DNA of 64,000 bases from Acinetobacter sp. CS-2 (GTDB lineage Bacteria > Pseudomonadota > Gammaproteobacteria > Pseudomonadales > Moraxellaceae), in assembly GCF_016599715.1 (NCBI RefSeq), contig NZ_CP067019.1, positions 2,294,001-2,358,000 on the forward strand, in the 5' to 3' direction. This document shows, piece by piece, positions 28,335-36,875 of the stretch. A program made the position numbers and the translations under genes. Under the pieces are notes generated by a model. That model saw nothing but the letters and a program-made list of their open reading frames with translations. It had not been told where the DNA came from and did not search any database. Position 1 is the stretch's first letter; each line of letters opens with the position of its first letter.

Positions 28335-28832
28335 TTAAGCGACTAAACTTTTCTTTAACTCATCTTCCACAATCTGGATTTCCAGCTGGCTAAATTTGCG
28401 AATTTCTGTTTCGGCATGTTTTTCCAGCATAGCTGAAATCAAAGGGACTTTTACTTTGACATGCCAATTCAGACTAATGTGAATTTTCTGCTCATCTCCT
28501 GTCACCAGACGTTCGCAATTCGCTTCTAAAGGCATATTTGCACCCAAGGTAATATTTGAAGTTAATGCAGCTAAATCGGTAACATCGGTACGTTTGACTC
28601 GAAATGCATCTTTAAGGAATTTTTTCGCTATGTCTGGAATGTTGACATCCAAGTTATAGGCACGGCGTAAAGTGTAAATATCACCGCTTGTTTTCGATTC
28701 AATAATTTCCAGTTTTTCCCCGGGAATACGTCGGCATACTGCCTCGTGTAAGGCTGTATTTGCTACAAGTCGCTTGAACTGATCAATTGAAACACCCTGA
28801 ATTGTAGAATTCACAGTAAAACGATGTGCCAT
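28335..28832 (-). CDS. DUF2505 domain protein
   Basis: This 165-aa cytoplasmic protein begins MAHRFTVNSTIQGVSIDQF. It resembles DUF2505 proteins, which are START/SRPBCC-like small beta-rich domains thought to hold a hydrophobic ligand. The typical 'EAVCRRIPGEKLEI' and 'ISLNWHVKVKVPLIS' segments are visible. No catalytic function is known. It is monocistronic with a terminator. Confidence 0.75.
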   Translation of the reverse strand: MAHRFTVNSTIQGVSIDQFKRLVANTALHEAVCRRIPGEKLEIIESKTSGDIYTLRRAYNLDVNIPDIAKKFLKDAFRVKRTDVTDLAALTSNITLGANMPLEANCERLVTGDEQKIHISLNWHVKVKVPLISAMLEKHAETEIRKFSQLEIQIVEDELKKSLVA

Positions 28833-28968
28833 ATTTTCTAATCCTTTGTTTTTCTAGTGGTTGTTTTAAATTTTTCTAAACCATTCGATCATCACTGATC
28901 TAGCCTATTTTTATAGCTCTTTATTTAATTAAATCTTAAAGCTGTTGTCATTGACCCTCTATACCAAA

Positions 28969-29244
28969 CTATTCAGCACGTATGCCACAATGAATGACTA
29001 TTTTCTCGGCACAGCAAATACTGAGAAAATGCCCACGATATTCAATGATCGCATCAAACTGTTCAGCACCATCATCCAGACCTGTGGCAGTCCAGGTTGT
29101 GCCTTGAGGAAAATCCTGCAACCAGGCCGCTTTATAAAAGTCAGAAACAGAATCAAAGTTGAGATATTTTTCCGGCTCGGCTTGAATTCGGGCTGCCAGT
29201 TCGTCAAACCTGCGCAACTGATATTGAGTAAAGTCGATCAGCAT
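28969..29244 (-). CDS. Unknown 91-aa protein, downstream of pnuC
   Basis: This small soluble protein begins MLIDFTQYQLRRFDELAAR. It starts 17 bases after the pnuC stop on the same strand, so it is probably in the same operon. It contains two Cys near the C-terminus ('SICCAEKIVIHCG'). I do not recognise the family. The operon position suggests, without proof, a role in NAD precursor use. Confidence 0.65.
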   Translation of the reverse strand: MLIDFTQYQLRRFDELAARIQAEPEKYLNFDSVSDFYKAAWLQDFPQGTTWTATGLDDGAEQFDAIIEYRGHFLSICCAEKIVIHCGIRAE

Positions 29245-29261
29245 GCATTACTCCTCAGGGT

Positions 29262-29846
29262 TTAAACACCTTTGAACTGAGTCAAAGCCTGTTTCTTTTT
29301 CACCTGCTCCCACTGCCACCAGCCAAAAGCTGCCAGACCAACAAAAGCCGCATACAAAGCAGCAGTTAAGAATAAGTCTTTATAAATAAACATGCCGACA
29401 TAAACAATATCGACAAAAACCCACAACACCCAGGTGGCAATATGTTTACGGCTGGTCCAATAGGTGGCCAGCAGGCTAAATGCAGCCAGTTGTGAATCCA
29501 GCATAGGCACAGCGGCATCGGTAAAATACTTTAGCGTTAAACCGAAAATTAAACCGCCAATCGCGGCCAGCAACATTTGGAAAATCACTGTTTTTGTGGC
29601 GATCGGCTCAATCCGAATTTCATGATCTTGCTGCTTGCCTTTCAGCCAGTGATAGAATCCATAAAAGTTCACCACGATGAAAAAGAGCTGCAAGATGGCT
29701 TCGCCATAGAGCTTGAATTGATAAAAGAGATAGGCATATAGTACAAAAGCTGCAAAGTTAAACCACCAGCACCACATATTGCGTTTAATGGTGAGTGTCA
29801 CCCCAATCAGACTAATAATAACCGCAACAATTTCTAGAGGTGACAT
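29262..29846 (-). CDS. pnuC: PnuC-family nicotinamide riboside / vitamin transporter
   Basis: This 194-aa protein has seven predicted transmembrane helices. The PnuC core is seen in 'NMWCWWFNFAAFVLYAYLF' and 'GEAILQLFFIVVNFYGFYHW', which hold the conserved aromatic and Asn/Gln ligand residues. The C-terminal half has 'WVLWVFVDIVYVGMFIYK'. PnuC proteins facilitate nicotinamide riboside uptake; related PnuT carries thiamine, and the two cannot be told apart with certainty here. The start at 29846 (MSPLEIVAVIIS) is the family start; the frame is open 180 bases further upstream, but that part is not conserved. Confidence 0.87.
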   Translation of the reverse strand: MSPLEIVAVIISLIGVTLTIKRNMWCWWFNFAAFVLYAYLFYQFKLYGEAILQLFFIVVNFYGFYHWLKGKQQDHEIRIEPIATKTVIFQMLLAAIGGLIFGLTLKYFTDAAVPMLDSQLAAFSLLATYWTSRKHIATWVLWVFVDIVYVGMFIYKDLFLTAALYAAFVGLAAFGWWQWEQVKKKQALTQFKGV

Positions 29847-30068
29847 GACAATAATCAAACAGCGAATAGGTGTTGCTATTATGAAAAAAAAAGCCCTGAA
29901 CGCAAGATAAATTATGTCTATTTTGTCCCATCCCTCGCCTATCAATACTGTGCTTTCACCTGCACATTGTGTCATTTCAAAAGTATTGAAAAATTTGCCT
30001 GCACTCATTTGACAGTTTTCTAACAAGCGTTTAAAACCTAAAAAAACAGTTCATCTGGAAAAATAACC

Positions 30069-30854
30069 ATGTCACCACAACAAGGAAAAGTCAGTCGGGA
30101 AATTCGCGGGTCTCTGTTCCTGATTGGCCTCGACCGTACTGCCAAAAGAAATGCCTTTGATAGCCATATGATTCATGATCTGTCACTGGCCTTAACTGAA
30201 TATGAAGATGACACGGAATTACGTTGTGCAGTTATTTTTGCCCATGGTGATCATTTCACTGCCGGACTGGATTTGGTTGAATTACAACCTAAACTGGAAA
30301 CAGGCGTATTTGATTTTGATCATGCGCAAATTAACCCTTGGGGTACCAGCTCAAGAATACGCAAGAAACCGGTGGTTGTTGCCGTACAAGGGATTTGTTA
30401 TACCGCAGGTATCGAGTTGATGCTGAATGCCGATATCGTCATTGCACAGGACAATTGCCAGTTCGCACAAATGGAAGTACAGCGTGGCATTTTACCCTTT
30501 GGCGGTGCAACCGTGCGTTTTGTACAGGCTGCGGGCTGGTCCAAAGCCATGCGCTATTTACTGACTGGCGATCACTTTGATGCAGCAACAGCACTGGATT
30601 TAAACCTGATTAGTGAAATTATCCCTGAACCGCCATTACAACGTGCCATTGAACTGGCGGAACATATTGCCCAGGCTGCTCCACTGGCCGTTCAGGCAAC
30701 CTTAGCTTCTGCCAAAGAAGCAGCTGAACAGGGTGCTGCAACTGCATTTGCCCATTTACAGCAACATCTGGCTCCATTGCTTAAAACTCAGGATGTACAA
30801 GAAGGTGTCATGGCCATGCTGCAACGCCGCGCCCCTGAATTTAAAGGCCGATAA
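30069..30854 (+). CDS. Enoyl-CoA hydratase/isomerase family protein (crotonase fold)
   Basis: This 261-aa cytoplasmic protein has the crotonase hallmarks. 'KRNAFDSHMIHDL' forms the CoA-binding strand and 'DHFTAGLDLVEL' and 'GICYTAGIELMLNADIVIA' form the oxyanion hole. 'QMEVQRGILPFGGA' lies where one catalytic Glu is usual. Crotonases act on acyl-CoA thioesters; Acinetobacter members with this sequence are annotated only at family level. The gene diverges from pnuC and stands alone, so no pathway is implied. Confidence 0.9.
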   Translation: MSPQQGKVSREIRGSLFLIGLDRTAKRNAFDSHMIHDLSLALTEYEDDTELRCAVIFAHGDHFTAGLDLVELQPKLETGVFDFDHAQINPWGTSSRIRKKPVVVAVQGICYTAGIELMLNADIVIAQDNCQFAQMEVQRGILPFGGATVRFVQAAGWSKAMRYLLTGDHFDAATALDLNLISEIIPEPPLQRAIELAEHIAQAAPLAVQATLASAKEAAEQGAATAFAHLQQHLAPLLKTQDVQEGVMAMLQRRAPEFKGR

Positions 30855-31048
30855 TTAAATAGCCAAGTGTCGTCTGACTCCAGTCATAACACGAGTTTGC
30901 CATGCCAAATCACAAGCAGCAGTGATAAAGCAGTCCTTTTAATCTCACAGTCCAGCTGCCTGTTCAGCGATATCAACAGCAGTATAAAAAGCATATAATT
31001 TTGGGGATTTTTATTTTTGTGTATTCAAGTCAAGAGGAATAGTTTCAG

Positions 31049-31531
31049 TCAGGCATGGCTATGCTGTTCCTTGAATTCACATTTATGCTCACAACCGAAA
31101 CGGTCAATATGAGTATAAAATACCCCATAACGTCCGACATAATATTCTAAAGACTGGTCATAGAAAGTCCAGTAAACCGACCATTCGCCCAAGTCCAGCT
31201 GACGAATCCGGGTTTGGGCTTTGGCAGGCAATTTTCTTAACACACCTTCTTGAACCCCGATGGCCTGACTTAAGTTGCGTTCGGTCAGATGGCGTTCAAA
31301 AAATATCTGGCAGACATCATCAAACAGCTGTTGTTCATATTCTTCCACCTCATCTACCCGCGCTTGTGCTGTGGATAAGGGCTGTGCCGAGGTCGCATCG
31401 GGTTTGATTAAATCGGCGAGCTGCTTAATTCTAAATTGCTGTAAATGTTGATTGATCTGAATTTTTAAAAATATTTTCCAAAGGACAATCAGCCCAATGC
31501 AAACACATAGCCCCAAGAGTATTTTCACCAT
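31049..31531 (-). CDS. Unknown 160-aa membrane-anchored protein
   Basis: A single N-terminal transmembrane helix (about residues 3-25, 'VKILLGLCVCIGLIVLWKIF') is followed by a basic segment and a soluble domain rich in Gln, Glu and aromatic residues ('EYYVGRYGVFYTHIDRFG'). The C-terminus holds His/Cys ('CEHKCEFKEQHSHA'), possibly metal-binding. I do not recognise the family. It is monocistronic. Confidence 0.65.
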   Translation of the reverse strand: MVKILLGLCVCIGLIVLWKIFLKIQINQHLQQFRIKQLADLIKPDATSAQPLSTAQARVDEVEEYEQQLFDDVCQIFFERHLTERNLSQAIGVQEGVLRKLPAKAQTRIRQLDLGEWSVYWTFYDQSLEYYVGRYGVFYTHIDRFGCEHKCEFKEQHSHA

Positions 31532-31648
31532 AGCGTCACTCTCATGAATAAATAATTATTATTTTTATATCATATAAACAATTTGAATAAAAATTATACG
31601 ATTTTTAAAATTTTATGTTATAAAAAAGAATGCCAAGGAATTTTACTC

Positions 31649-31792
31649 ATGTTCCCTATTTCTTCATCTGCTCAATATACGCTTGTCACTTGTCTCACTT
31701 GGGATCTTCAGGTCAACCAGGCCGGTTCACGACGTGTGGAGTTTTTACATGAGGTGCCTTGGAAACTGTACCCTGATGATGATTTAGAATAA
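31649..31792 (+). CDS. Small 47-aa protein, unknown function
   Basis: It begins MFPISSSAQYTLVTCLTWDL and ends in an acidic tail (LYPDDDLE). The start at 31649 is supported by AAGGAA 8 bases upstream. The open frame reaches back to 31583, but that start has no ribosome-binding site. An intrinsic terminator follows 25 bases after the stop, so it forms its own short transcript. Family unknown. Confidence 0.6.
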   Translation: MFPISSSAQYTLVTCLTWDLQVNQAGSRRVEFLHEVPWKLYPDDDLE

Positions 31793-31814
31793 ATCACTAA
31801 GTAAAAAATACCCC

Positions 31815-31842
31815 AAGGTCGCCTCAATAGCGGCCTTTTTTA
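31815..31842 (+). terminator. Terminator of the 47-aa gene
   Basis: The stem AAGGTCGC / GCGGCCTT (one G-T pair) with a 7-base loop, followed by six T. It lies 23 bases after the small gene and 26 bases before the EamA gene. Confidence 0.8.
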
Positions 31843-31867
31843 TTGCCTAAAAACAAGGAAAAAGCTG

Positions 31868-32818
31868 ATGAATCATCCAATTAATAAAAATGGATTCCCC
31901 ACACCACTGTCCAAACCGGTTGTAGCCCCTTTTAGCCAAAACTCACGCTTTGCTACAGCCGGTCAATTTATTACTGTTGTGCTGATTTGGTCACTCACTC
32001 CGCTTTCAGCAGTCTGGACAGTGCATGAAATTCATTGGGCGTGGGGTTTATTTATCCGGTTTAGCTTGGCCATACCGATTGCACTAGCCTGTCAGGCCTA
32101 CTTCAAGGTCAAAGTACCGGTGCACCCGCAAGCTTTGCTCAGCTATGCCGCGGGTGCTCTCGGCCTGTTTGCCTCCATGGCCTTCTGCTATATGGGCGCC
32201 TCCAGGGTACCTTCCACGGTGATTTCAATCATTTATGGTAGTGCTCCCTTTGTCTCGGGTTTAGTGGCCATTTATATTTTTCGCAGTGAAAAGTTTAGTG
32301 CCTATCAATGGTTGGGCTTGCTATTGGGTATGTTGGGCTTATATTTTGCACTGGGCTTAAACGAGCAAAACCTGTTATTGGATAGATTTGGCATTGGTTT
32401 GGAAATCGTGGCCATGCTTTTGTATGTATTTTCTGCATTTGCTGTGCATGCGGTTGCTGCAAATATCCATCCGATCAGTCAGATGACCGGTGCTACGATT
32501 GTGTCATGGCTGGGTTATTGTAGCTTGCTGCCCTTTTTCTCCTCCGACATGCCAGATGAGCTGCCGTCGTTAGATACCGCTATCGCAATTGTCTATAGCG
32601 CAGTATTTTCATCTGTACTGGCAATGATTTTTTATTATCAGCTGCTGAACAAAGTCAAGCCCACTACACTGATGCTGATGAACATCATTTGCCCCGTACT
32701 GGCCACGCTGTGGAGCACATGGCTTAATCATGAACTGCTCAGCTCACATTTCATCCTGGGGCTGCTGTTACTGTGTATGGGTTTAGCCTGCTATGCGTTG
32801 CGCGTACCGGGCAAATAG
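31868..32818 (+). CDS. EamA/DMT-family exporter
   Basis: This 316-aa protein has ten predicted transmembrane helices in two EamA repeats, typical of drug/metabolite exporters. The first repeat ends with 'VISIIYGSAPFVSGLVAIYI' and the second with 'TTLMLMNIICPVLATLWSTW'. The N-terminal 30 residues are hydrophilic. An AAGGAA site is 10 bases before the ATG. The substrate is unknown, possibly an amino acid or a toxic metabolite. It converges with pgaD and shares a terminator with it. Confidence 0.87.
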   Translation: MNHPINKNGFPTPLSKPVVAPFSQNSRFATAGQFITVVLIWSLTPLSAVWTVHEIHWAWGLFIRFSLAIPIALACQAYFKVKVPVHPQALLSYAAGALGLFASMAFCYMGASRVPSTVISIIYGSAPFVSGLVAIYIFRSEKFSAYQWLGLLLGMLGLYFALGLNEQNLLLDRFGIGLEIVAMLLYVFSAFAVHAVAANIHPISQMTGATIVSWLGYCSLLPFFSSDMPDELPSLDTAIAIVYSAVFSSVLAMIFYYQLLNKVKPTTLMLMNIICPVLATLWSTWLNHELLSSHFILGLLLLCMGLACYALRVPGK

Positions 32819-32835
32819 CAGATAAAATAAAATAG

Positions 32836-32869
32836 AAAAATCCCGGGCTGGATGCCAACCCGGGATTTT
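32836..32869. terminator. Bidirectional terminator between the EamA gene and pgaD
   Basis: The stem AAAATCCCGGGCT / (A)ACCCGGGATTTT with a loop of about 8 bases and T-rich flanks on both strands. It lies between convergent stops at 32818 and 32898. Confidence 0.87.
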
Positions 32870-32897
32870 CTTGGTTCTGGATACAGATAAAAATCTG

Positions 32898-33311
32898 TTA
32901 TTCAATATGAATGATTTTGCCGTGTTCATCATGATGAACCACGCTGACCTTTTGCTGGCGTCCCTGTTCGATTTCTTCCACAGCCAAACCAAAATGCTGT
33001 CCATAATCGGCAATATTTTTGGCAGAGCTTGTCTTTACTGTTTTTGCAGGAACAAAATTTGCCCATAGCAGCAAGCCCACAGCACAGGCCAATAATGCAC
33101 TCACGCCATGTTCAATGCCCAAACCAAAGGCAGAAAAAAGCTGATGCAACACATGCTGTTTTTGCAGGCTCACAATCCCCAGCACAATCAACAACGGTCG
33201 CCATAACAACAGCCATACCGCCCACATCATGGCGGTAGAGGTATGTGATGCATAACGTTTATGCCATGGCAAGCAATGACGTAAATCAATAATTAAAGGA
33301 TTATTTTTCAT
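32898..33311 (-). CDS. pgaD: PgaD, accessory subunit of poly-N-acetylglucosamine synthase
   Basis: This 137-aa protein has two transmembrane helices ('MMWAVWLLLWRPLLIVLGIV' and 'SALLACAVGLLLWANFV') and a short cytosolic C-terminus. PgaD binds PgaC, and in Escherichia coli the pair is activated by c-di-GMP. The ATG at 33311 lies within the last codons of pgaC (11-base overlap), a sign of translational coupling. It is the last gene of the pgaBCD operon. Confidence 0.88.
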   Translation of the reverse strand: MKNNPLIIDLRHCLPWHKRYASHTSTAMMWAVWLLLWRPLLIVLGIVSLQKQHVLHQLFSAFGLGIEHGVSALLACAVGLLLWANFVPAKTVKTSSAKNIADYGQHFGLAVEEIEQGRQQKVSVVHHDEHGKIIHIE

Positions 33312-34593
33312 GGATGACTTCTTCATTATTGAGTTTGGAATTACGCATCCCGCGGTCTGGACTGACCCAGCGTGCGCGCTGGCCATTGCCGCGTAACAAT
33401 ACTTTAGGAAATGCCACGATACTGGCCGTCAGAGTGATCAGCCAGAATACAAAGGGATACCAGATCATCCAGAAGTAATTTTTGCCTAGCGAAGGTTCAT
33501 AACGGCTGTCCATCCATTTGCTGATCGCAAACTGCAGCAGGCAGGTCACGCCCAAGAGCATGCCGGTGCCATAGGGTAAAAATGGTGAACTAATGCCCGA
33601 TATACCCAATGGAACCACAAAATGGATTAACCAGAGGACGGCCATAAACAGCATCAAATAAGACCATACCAAAGTCAGCACCAGCTCACACAGCAGCGGC
33701 CATAAAAAATTCAGTTTCGGTTGAAACAGCACATCTATATTTTTAATCAGCACCTGTGCCCCGCCCATGGCCCAGCGTAGCCGCTGTTTCCACAAACCCT
33801 TGAATGTTTCCGGCATTAAAATCCAGACCAGGGCATTCGGTTCGAAGTGAATATTCCAGCCTGCCCGTTGCAGCTTCCAGGTAATGTCGATATCTTCGGT
33901 CAGCATGTCAGGTGACCAGTAGCCGACCTCATGTACCGCACTTTTACGAAAGGCAGTAATCACACCAGAAACGGTAAACAGCCGACCAAAGCTGCGTTGT
34001 GCCCGTTTAATCATGCCAACAATGGAGGAAAATTCTCCCACCTGAATACGTCCAATCAAAGTCGAACGGGTACGAATTCGCGGATTACCGGTGACCGCAG
34101 CCACGGTTTCATCCTGCAGAAAATGCCGTAACATCCAGGTCGCTGCATGCGGATCAAGCAAGGCATCACCATCAATGCCCAGAAGATATTCAGCATCGGT
34201 GAGCAAGCTTCCCGCCTGCAGTGCCATGGCTTTGCCCTGATTCTGTGCCAAATGCACTACACGCAATTTTTCATACCGGTCTGCCAGACGGTTTAACACG
34301 GCTGCGGTGTTATCGGAACTGCCATCATTGATCGCAATGACCTCAAAATTTGGATAATCCAGCGCAAGTGCATGACCCAATGTTTCTTCGGCATTATCAC
34401 CTTCGTTAAAACAAGGTACCAGTACAGCCACCTTAGGATAATCAGGTAATGCCTCAGGCTGCTGATACGGCGGATCCTGTCGTTCTTTCCAGTAGAAAAT
34501 CAGTGCACCGATCATCCATAAATACGACATAAATAATGGATAATAAAAAACAAAGTGCAATGCAGAATGCCAAAAATGCTGCAGCGTTGACAT
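33301..34593 (-). CDS. pgaC: Poly-beta-1,6-N-acetyl-D-glucosamine synthase
   Basis: This 430-aa inner-membrane glycosyltransferase of family GT2 polymerises UDP-GlcNAc into the biofilm polysaccharide PNAG. The catalytic signatures are complete: 'VLVPCFNEGDNAEETLGHAL', 'AINDGSSDNT', 'GIDGDALLDP' (DxD), 'DMLTEDIDITWKL' (TED) and 'QRLRWAMGG' (QxxRW). Two N-terminal helices and three or four C-terminal helices flank the catalytic domain. It lies 11 bases after pgaB and overlaps pgaD. Confidence 0.96.
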   Translation of the reverse strand: MSTLQHFWHSALHFVFYYPLFMSYLWMIGALIFYWKERQDPPYQQPEALPDYPKVAVLVPCFNEGDNAEETLGHALALDYPNFEVIAINDGSSDNTAAVLNRLADRYEKLRVVHLAQNQGKAMALQAGSLLTDAEYLLGIDGDALLDPHAATWMLRHFLQDETVAAVTGNPRIRTRSTLIGRIQVGEFSSIVGMIKRAQRSFGRLFTVSGVITAFRKSAVHEVGYWSPDMLTEDIDITWKLQRAGWNIHFEPNALVWILMPETFKGLWKQRLRWAMGGAQVLIKNIDVLFQPKLNFLWPLLCELVLTLVWSYLMLFMAVLWLIHFVVPLGISGISSPFLPYGTGMLLGVTCLLQFAISKWMDSRYEPSLGKNYFWMIWYPFVFWLITLTASIVAFPKVLLRGNGQRARWVSPDRGMRNSKLNNEEVIHEK

Positions 34594-34604
34594 ATGGAAT
34601 TCCT

Positions 34605-36599
34605 TTAAGGAATAAGTTTGCTGGATTTCATATCAAAGGCTTTGCGTAACACGCCTGTATCAGGATAGTCCTGAATCGGATCATCCGGATAATACGCTTC
34701 ATGCATCACCCCTTGGGTATATAAAGACTCAATGGTTCTGGCTATTTCATCGGAAGGAACACGTTGATTGGTTCGCCAGTTCACTGACTGCAATTCAAAC
34801 ACCGTTTTCTTTATGCCATTGGGATATTGCTTCACGCGATTAACAATGTCCCGATAAAAAGCATCGCTATCTGCGGCCTGCTCCATATAGGGCATTGCCA
34901 TGATTGCAGTGAAGTCATAACGGTTGATCGACTGTTCCAGAGACTGTGAATACCAGTTTTCAGCATAAGGCCGCAGGGCAACCTGAGCATATAAATTGCG
35001 TGCAGTCAGCAAGAATGGATGATACTGACGGACTTCTTGCGCCAGTTGCATGGCAAAGTCATCAATGTATCTGGTTTTAAAGCCGGTCCATTTTTCCAGC
35101 TCGGCATCGTTATTACGGATTTTGGCCAGATCGGTCGGTAAGCCTATCGCAGCATAGGCTTTTAAAGCATCAGGGCTGGCATCTTCATAGTCCGATAAAG
35201 TGGTGTCATCGTGGAATAAAATGCCGTTAAATGGCACTGATTTGGCCAGATCCTGATAAATACCGGCAATGGTTTTACGCGCATCGGCAGAAAAAGGACT
35301 TAAACGATGATAGCCCATATTCAGATGGTTGGAATCATCAGCTTGCTGGGTCACTACCACATCTTTGGACACCGGGTTATCTTTTGGTAATTCCCAGGCC
35401 AGTAATGGCATCCAGGCATAGACCCGGCTGACTTGGGTACGGGTTTGAATTTGCCAGGCAGCACGGTTAAACAGGTCGGCACGCATGGGCAAATAATGGT
35501 TCGGGAAATACACCATATCCGCAGAACCATTGGCATCCGGATCAGAAAAGGCTTGTAAATACACGGTATTGACTTTCATCGCCACAATCCGGTCAAGCAA
35601 GTGATCCAGATTACGTTCCTGCTGAATAGGATCTTTGTCGTAAATGTAATCCAGATCGATATGCATGATTTTTTGCGGACGGTTATTGTCGCCTAAATGT
35701 TGCTGGCGATTTTGAATTTCCTGAGCCAAATCTGCCGTGGTCATATTGCCTTCAATCAGAATACGGTTGAGCTGCCCTAATGAATCTTTAGCCGAATCTG
35801 CACCATCGTCCAGACTAATGGCTACAGGCATACCTAACTGTTTGGCAATTTTTACGGTTTGCATATTATAGTGACCATAGGGCCAAACCATCACACGAGG
35901 TGATTTCAAACCATGTGCAGTCAATAACTGGTTATTCTGCTTTAAGTCACCTGTAATCCGTTGCTGATAATGACGTTCGGTTTCATAACTGGCAGATTTA
36001 GGATCGTATAACCGTGTCACTGCCGCCGGTTCCATATTGCCCTGCGGATTGCCCAAGATGCCGCGATGCAGGTTATAGCTATGACTGGCAATTTCGACCA
36101 GACCACTGTCCTGCATCTCTTTCAATTCAGCCCAGGATAACATTTGACTACGCTGAATTTTCTCACCTGAAAAGTCAACGCTTTGACCTGCTTTAGGCTC
36201 TAGCCATGAACCCACGACCGCCAGCACCACGGGAATTTTATTGGCTTTGGTCACCGGATAGGCACTTTTATAAAATGATGCATAGCCATCATCCACCGTT
36301 AATAAAACCGGTTTGCTCGGCAAGCGATATTTCCCTTCGTGCGCTTTAATCAGCTGATCGACATTAATAAAATGAAAACCGTTATTTTTAAGCCAGCTGA
36401 TATGTTGCTGAAACTGCCGGGTCGTTACCGAATAGTCAGGAATCAGGGCCGATTGTCTATCGGTAATTTCATGGTAGCCAATCACCGTAAGGGTGGGATT
36501 GCTGGATGGTAGTGTTTTACTCCAGGCTAAATGAGGCATCTGACATAAAACGGCGGAAAGAGAAGCAGAAAGCAAGGTGGACAGCAAGCGAGTCTTCAT
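34605..36599 (-). CDS. pgaB: Poly-beta-1,6-N-acetyl-D-glucosamine N-deacetylase
   Basis: This 664-aa exported protein partly deacetylates PNAG before export. The signal peptide (MKTRLLSTLLSASLSAVL) has a possible lipobox-like Cys, 'AVLCQMPH'. The N-terminal NodB-type deacetylase domain has 'LLTVDDGYASFY' (metal Asp) and 'EIASHSYNLHRG' (metal His). The C-terminal region (about residue 290 on) is the PgaB-type hydrolase domain with 'MHIDLDYIYDKDP' and 'LFHDDTTLSDYED'. An earlier frame to 36653 adds a non-signal leader. Unlike the known operons, no pgaA lies upstream. Confidence 0.95.
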   Translation of the reverse strand: MKTRLLSTLLSASLSAVLCQMPHLAWSKTLPSSNPTLTVIGYHEITDRQSALIPDYSVTTRQFQQHISWLKNNGFHFINVDQLIKAHEGKYRLPSKPVLLTVDDGYASFYKSAYPVTKANKIPVVLAVVGSWLEPKAGQSVDFSGEKIQRSQMLSWAELKEMQDSGLVEIASHSYNLHRGILGNPQGNMEPAAVTRLYDPKSASYETERHYQQRITGDLKQNNQLLTAHGLKSPRVMVWPYGHYNMQTVKIAKQLGMPVAISLDDGADSAKDSLGQLNRILIEGNMTTADLAQEIQNRQQHLGDNNRPQKIMHIDLDYIYDKDPIQQERNLDHLLDRIVAMKVNTVYLQAFSDPDANGSADMVYFPNHYLPMRADLFNRAAWQIQTRTQVSRVYAWMPLLAWELPKDNPVSKDVVVTQQADDSNHLNMGYHRLSPFSADARKTIAGIYQDLAKSVPFNGILFHDDTTLSDYEDASPDALKAYAAIGLPTDLAKIRNNDAELEKWTGFKTRYIDDFAMQLAQEVRQYHPFLLTARNLYAQVALRPYAENWYSQSLEQSINRYDFTAIMAMPYMEQAADSDAFYRDIVNRVKQYPNGIKKTVFELQSVNWRTNQRVPSDEIARTIESLYTQGVMHEAYYPDDPIQDYPDTGVLRKAFDMKSSKLIP

Positions 36600-36875
36600 T
36601 GAATGGTGCTCAAAAAACATTTTATGCTCTGAACACGTAGCATCATTGATCAATAGAAAACTACCCTTTTCACGATTTACGACGTTCAGAACTCTGAATC
36701 TGTCTTTTTATCCAATCAAGCTGAAATGAAGCTTAAAAAATAATAATTTTTTGAAAATTAAACGTTTAAAAATAGAGGAACTGTGATTAAGATCATCATA
36801 CTTTAACTGGCATGCCTGCTTTTTATTTTAGTCAAAAGAGCTAAAAAAAAAGCTTAAATATCCACAAAATTTAAA

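Noticed and set aside
29847..30068. Riboswitch (TPP, FMN or NAD type) upstream of pnuC
   Set aside because: The leader has a T-run after GCGTTCAGGGC, but no matching stem partner and none of the conserved cores I know. A covariance search would decide.
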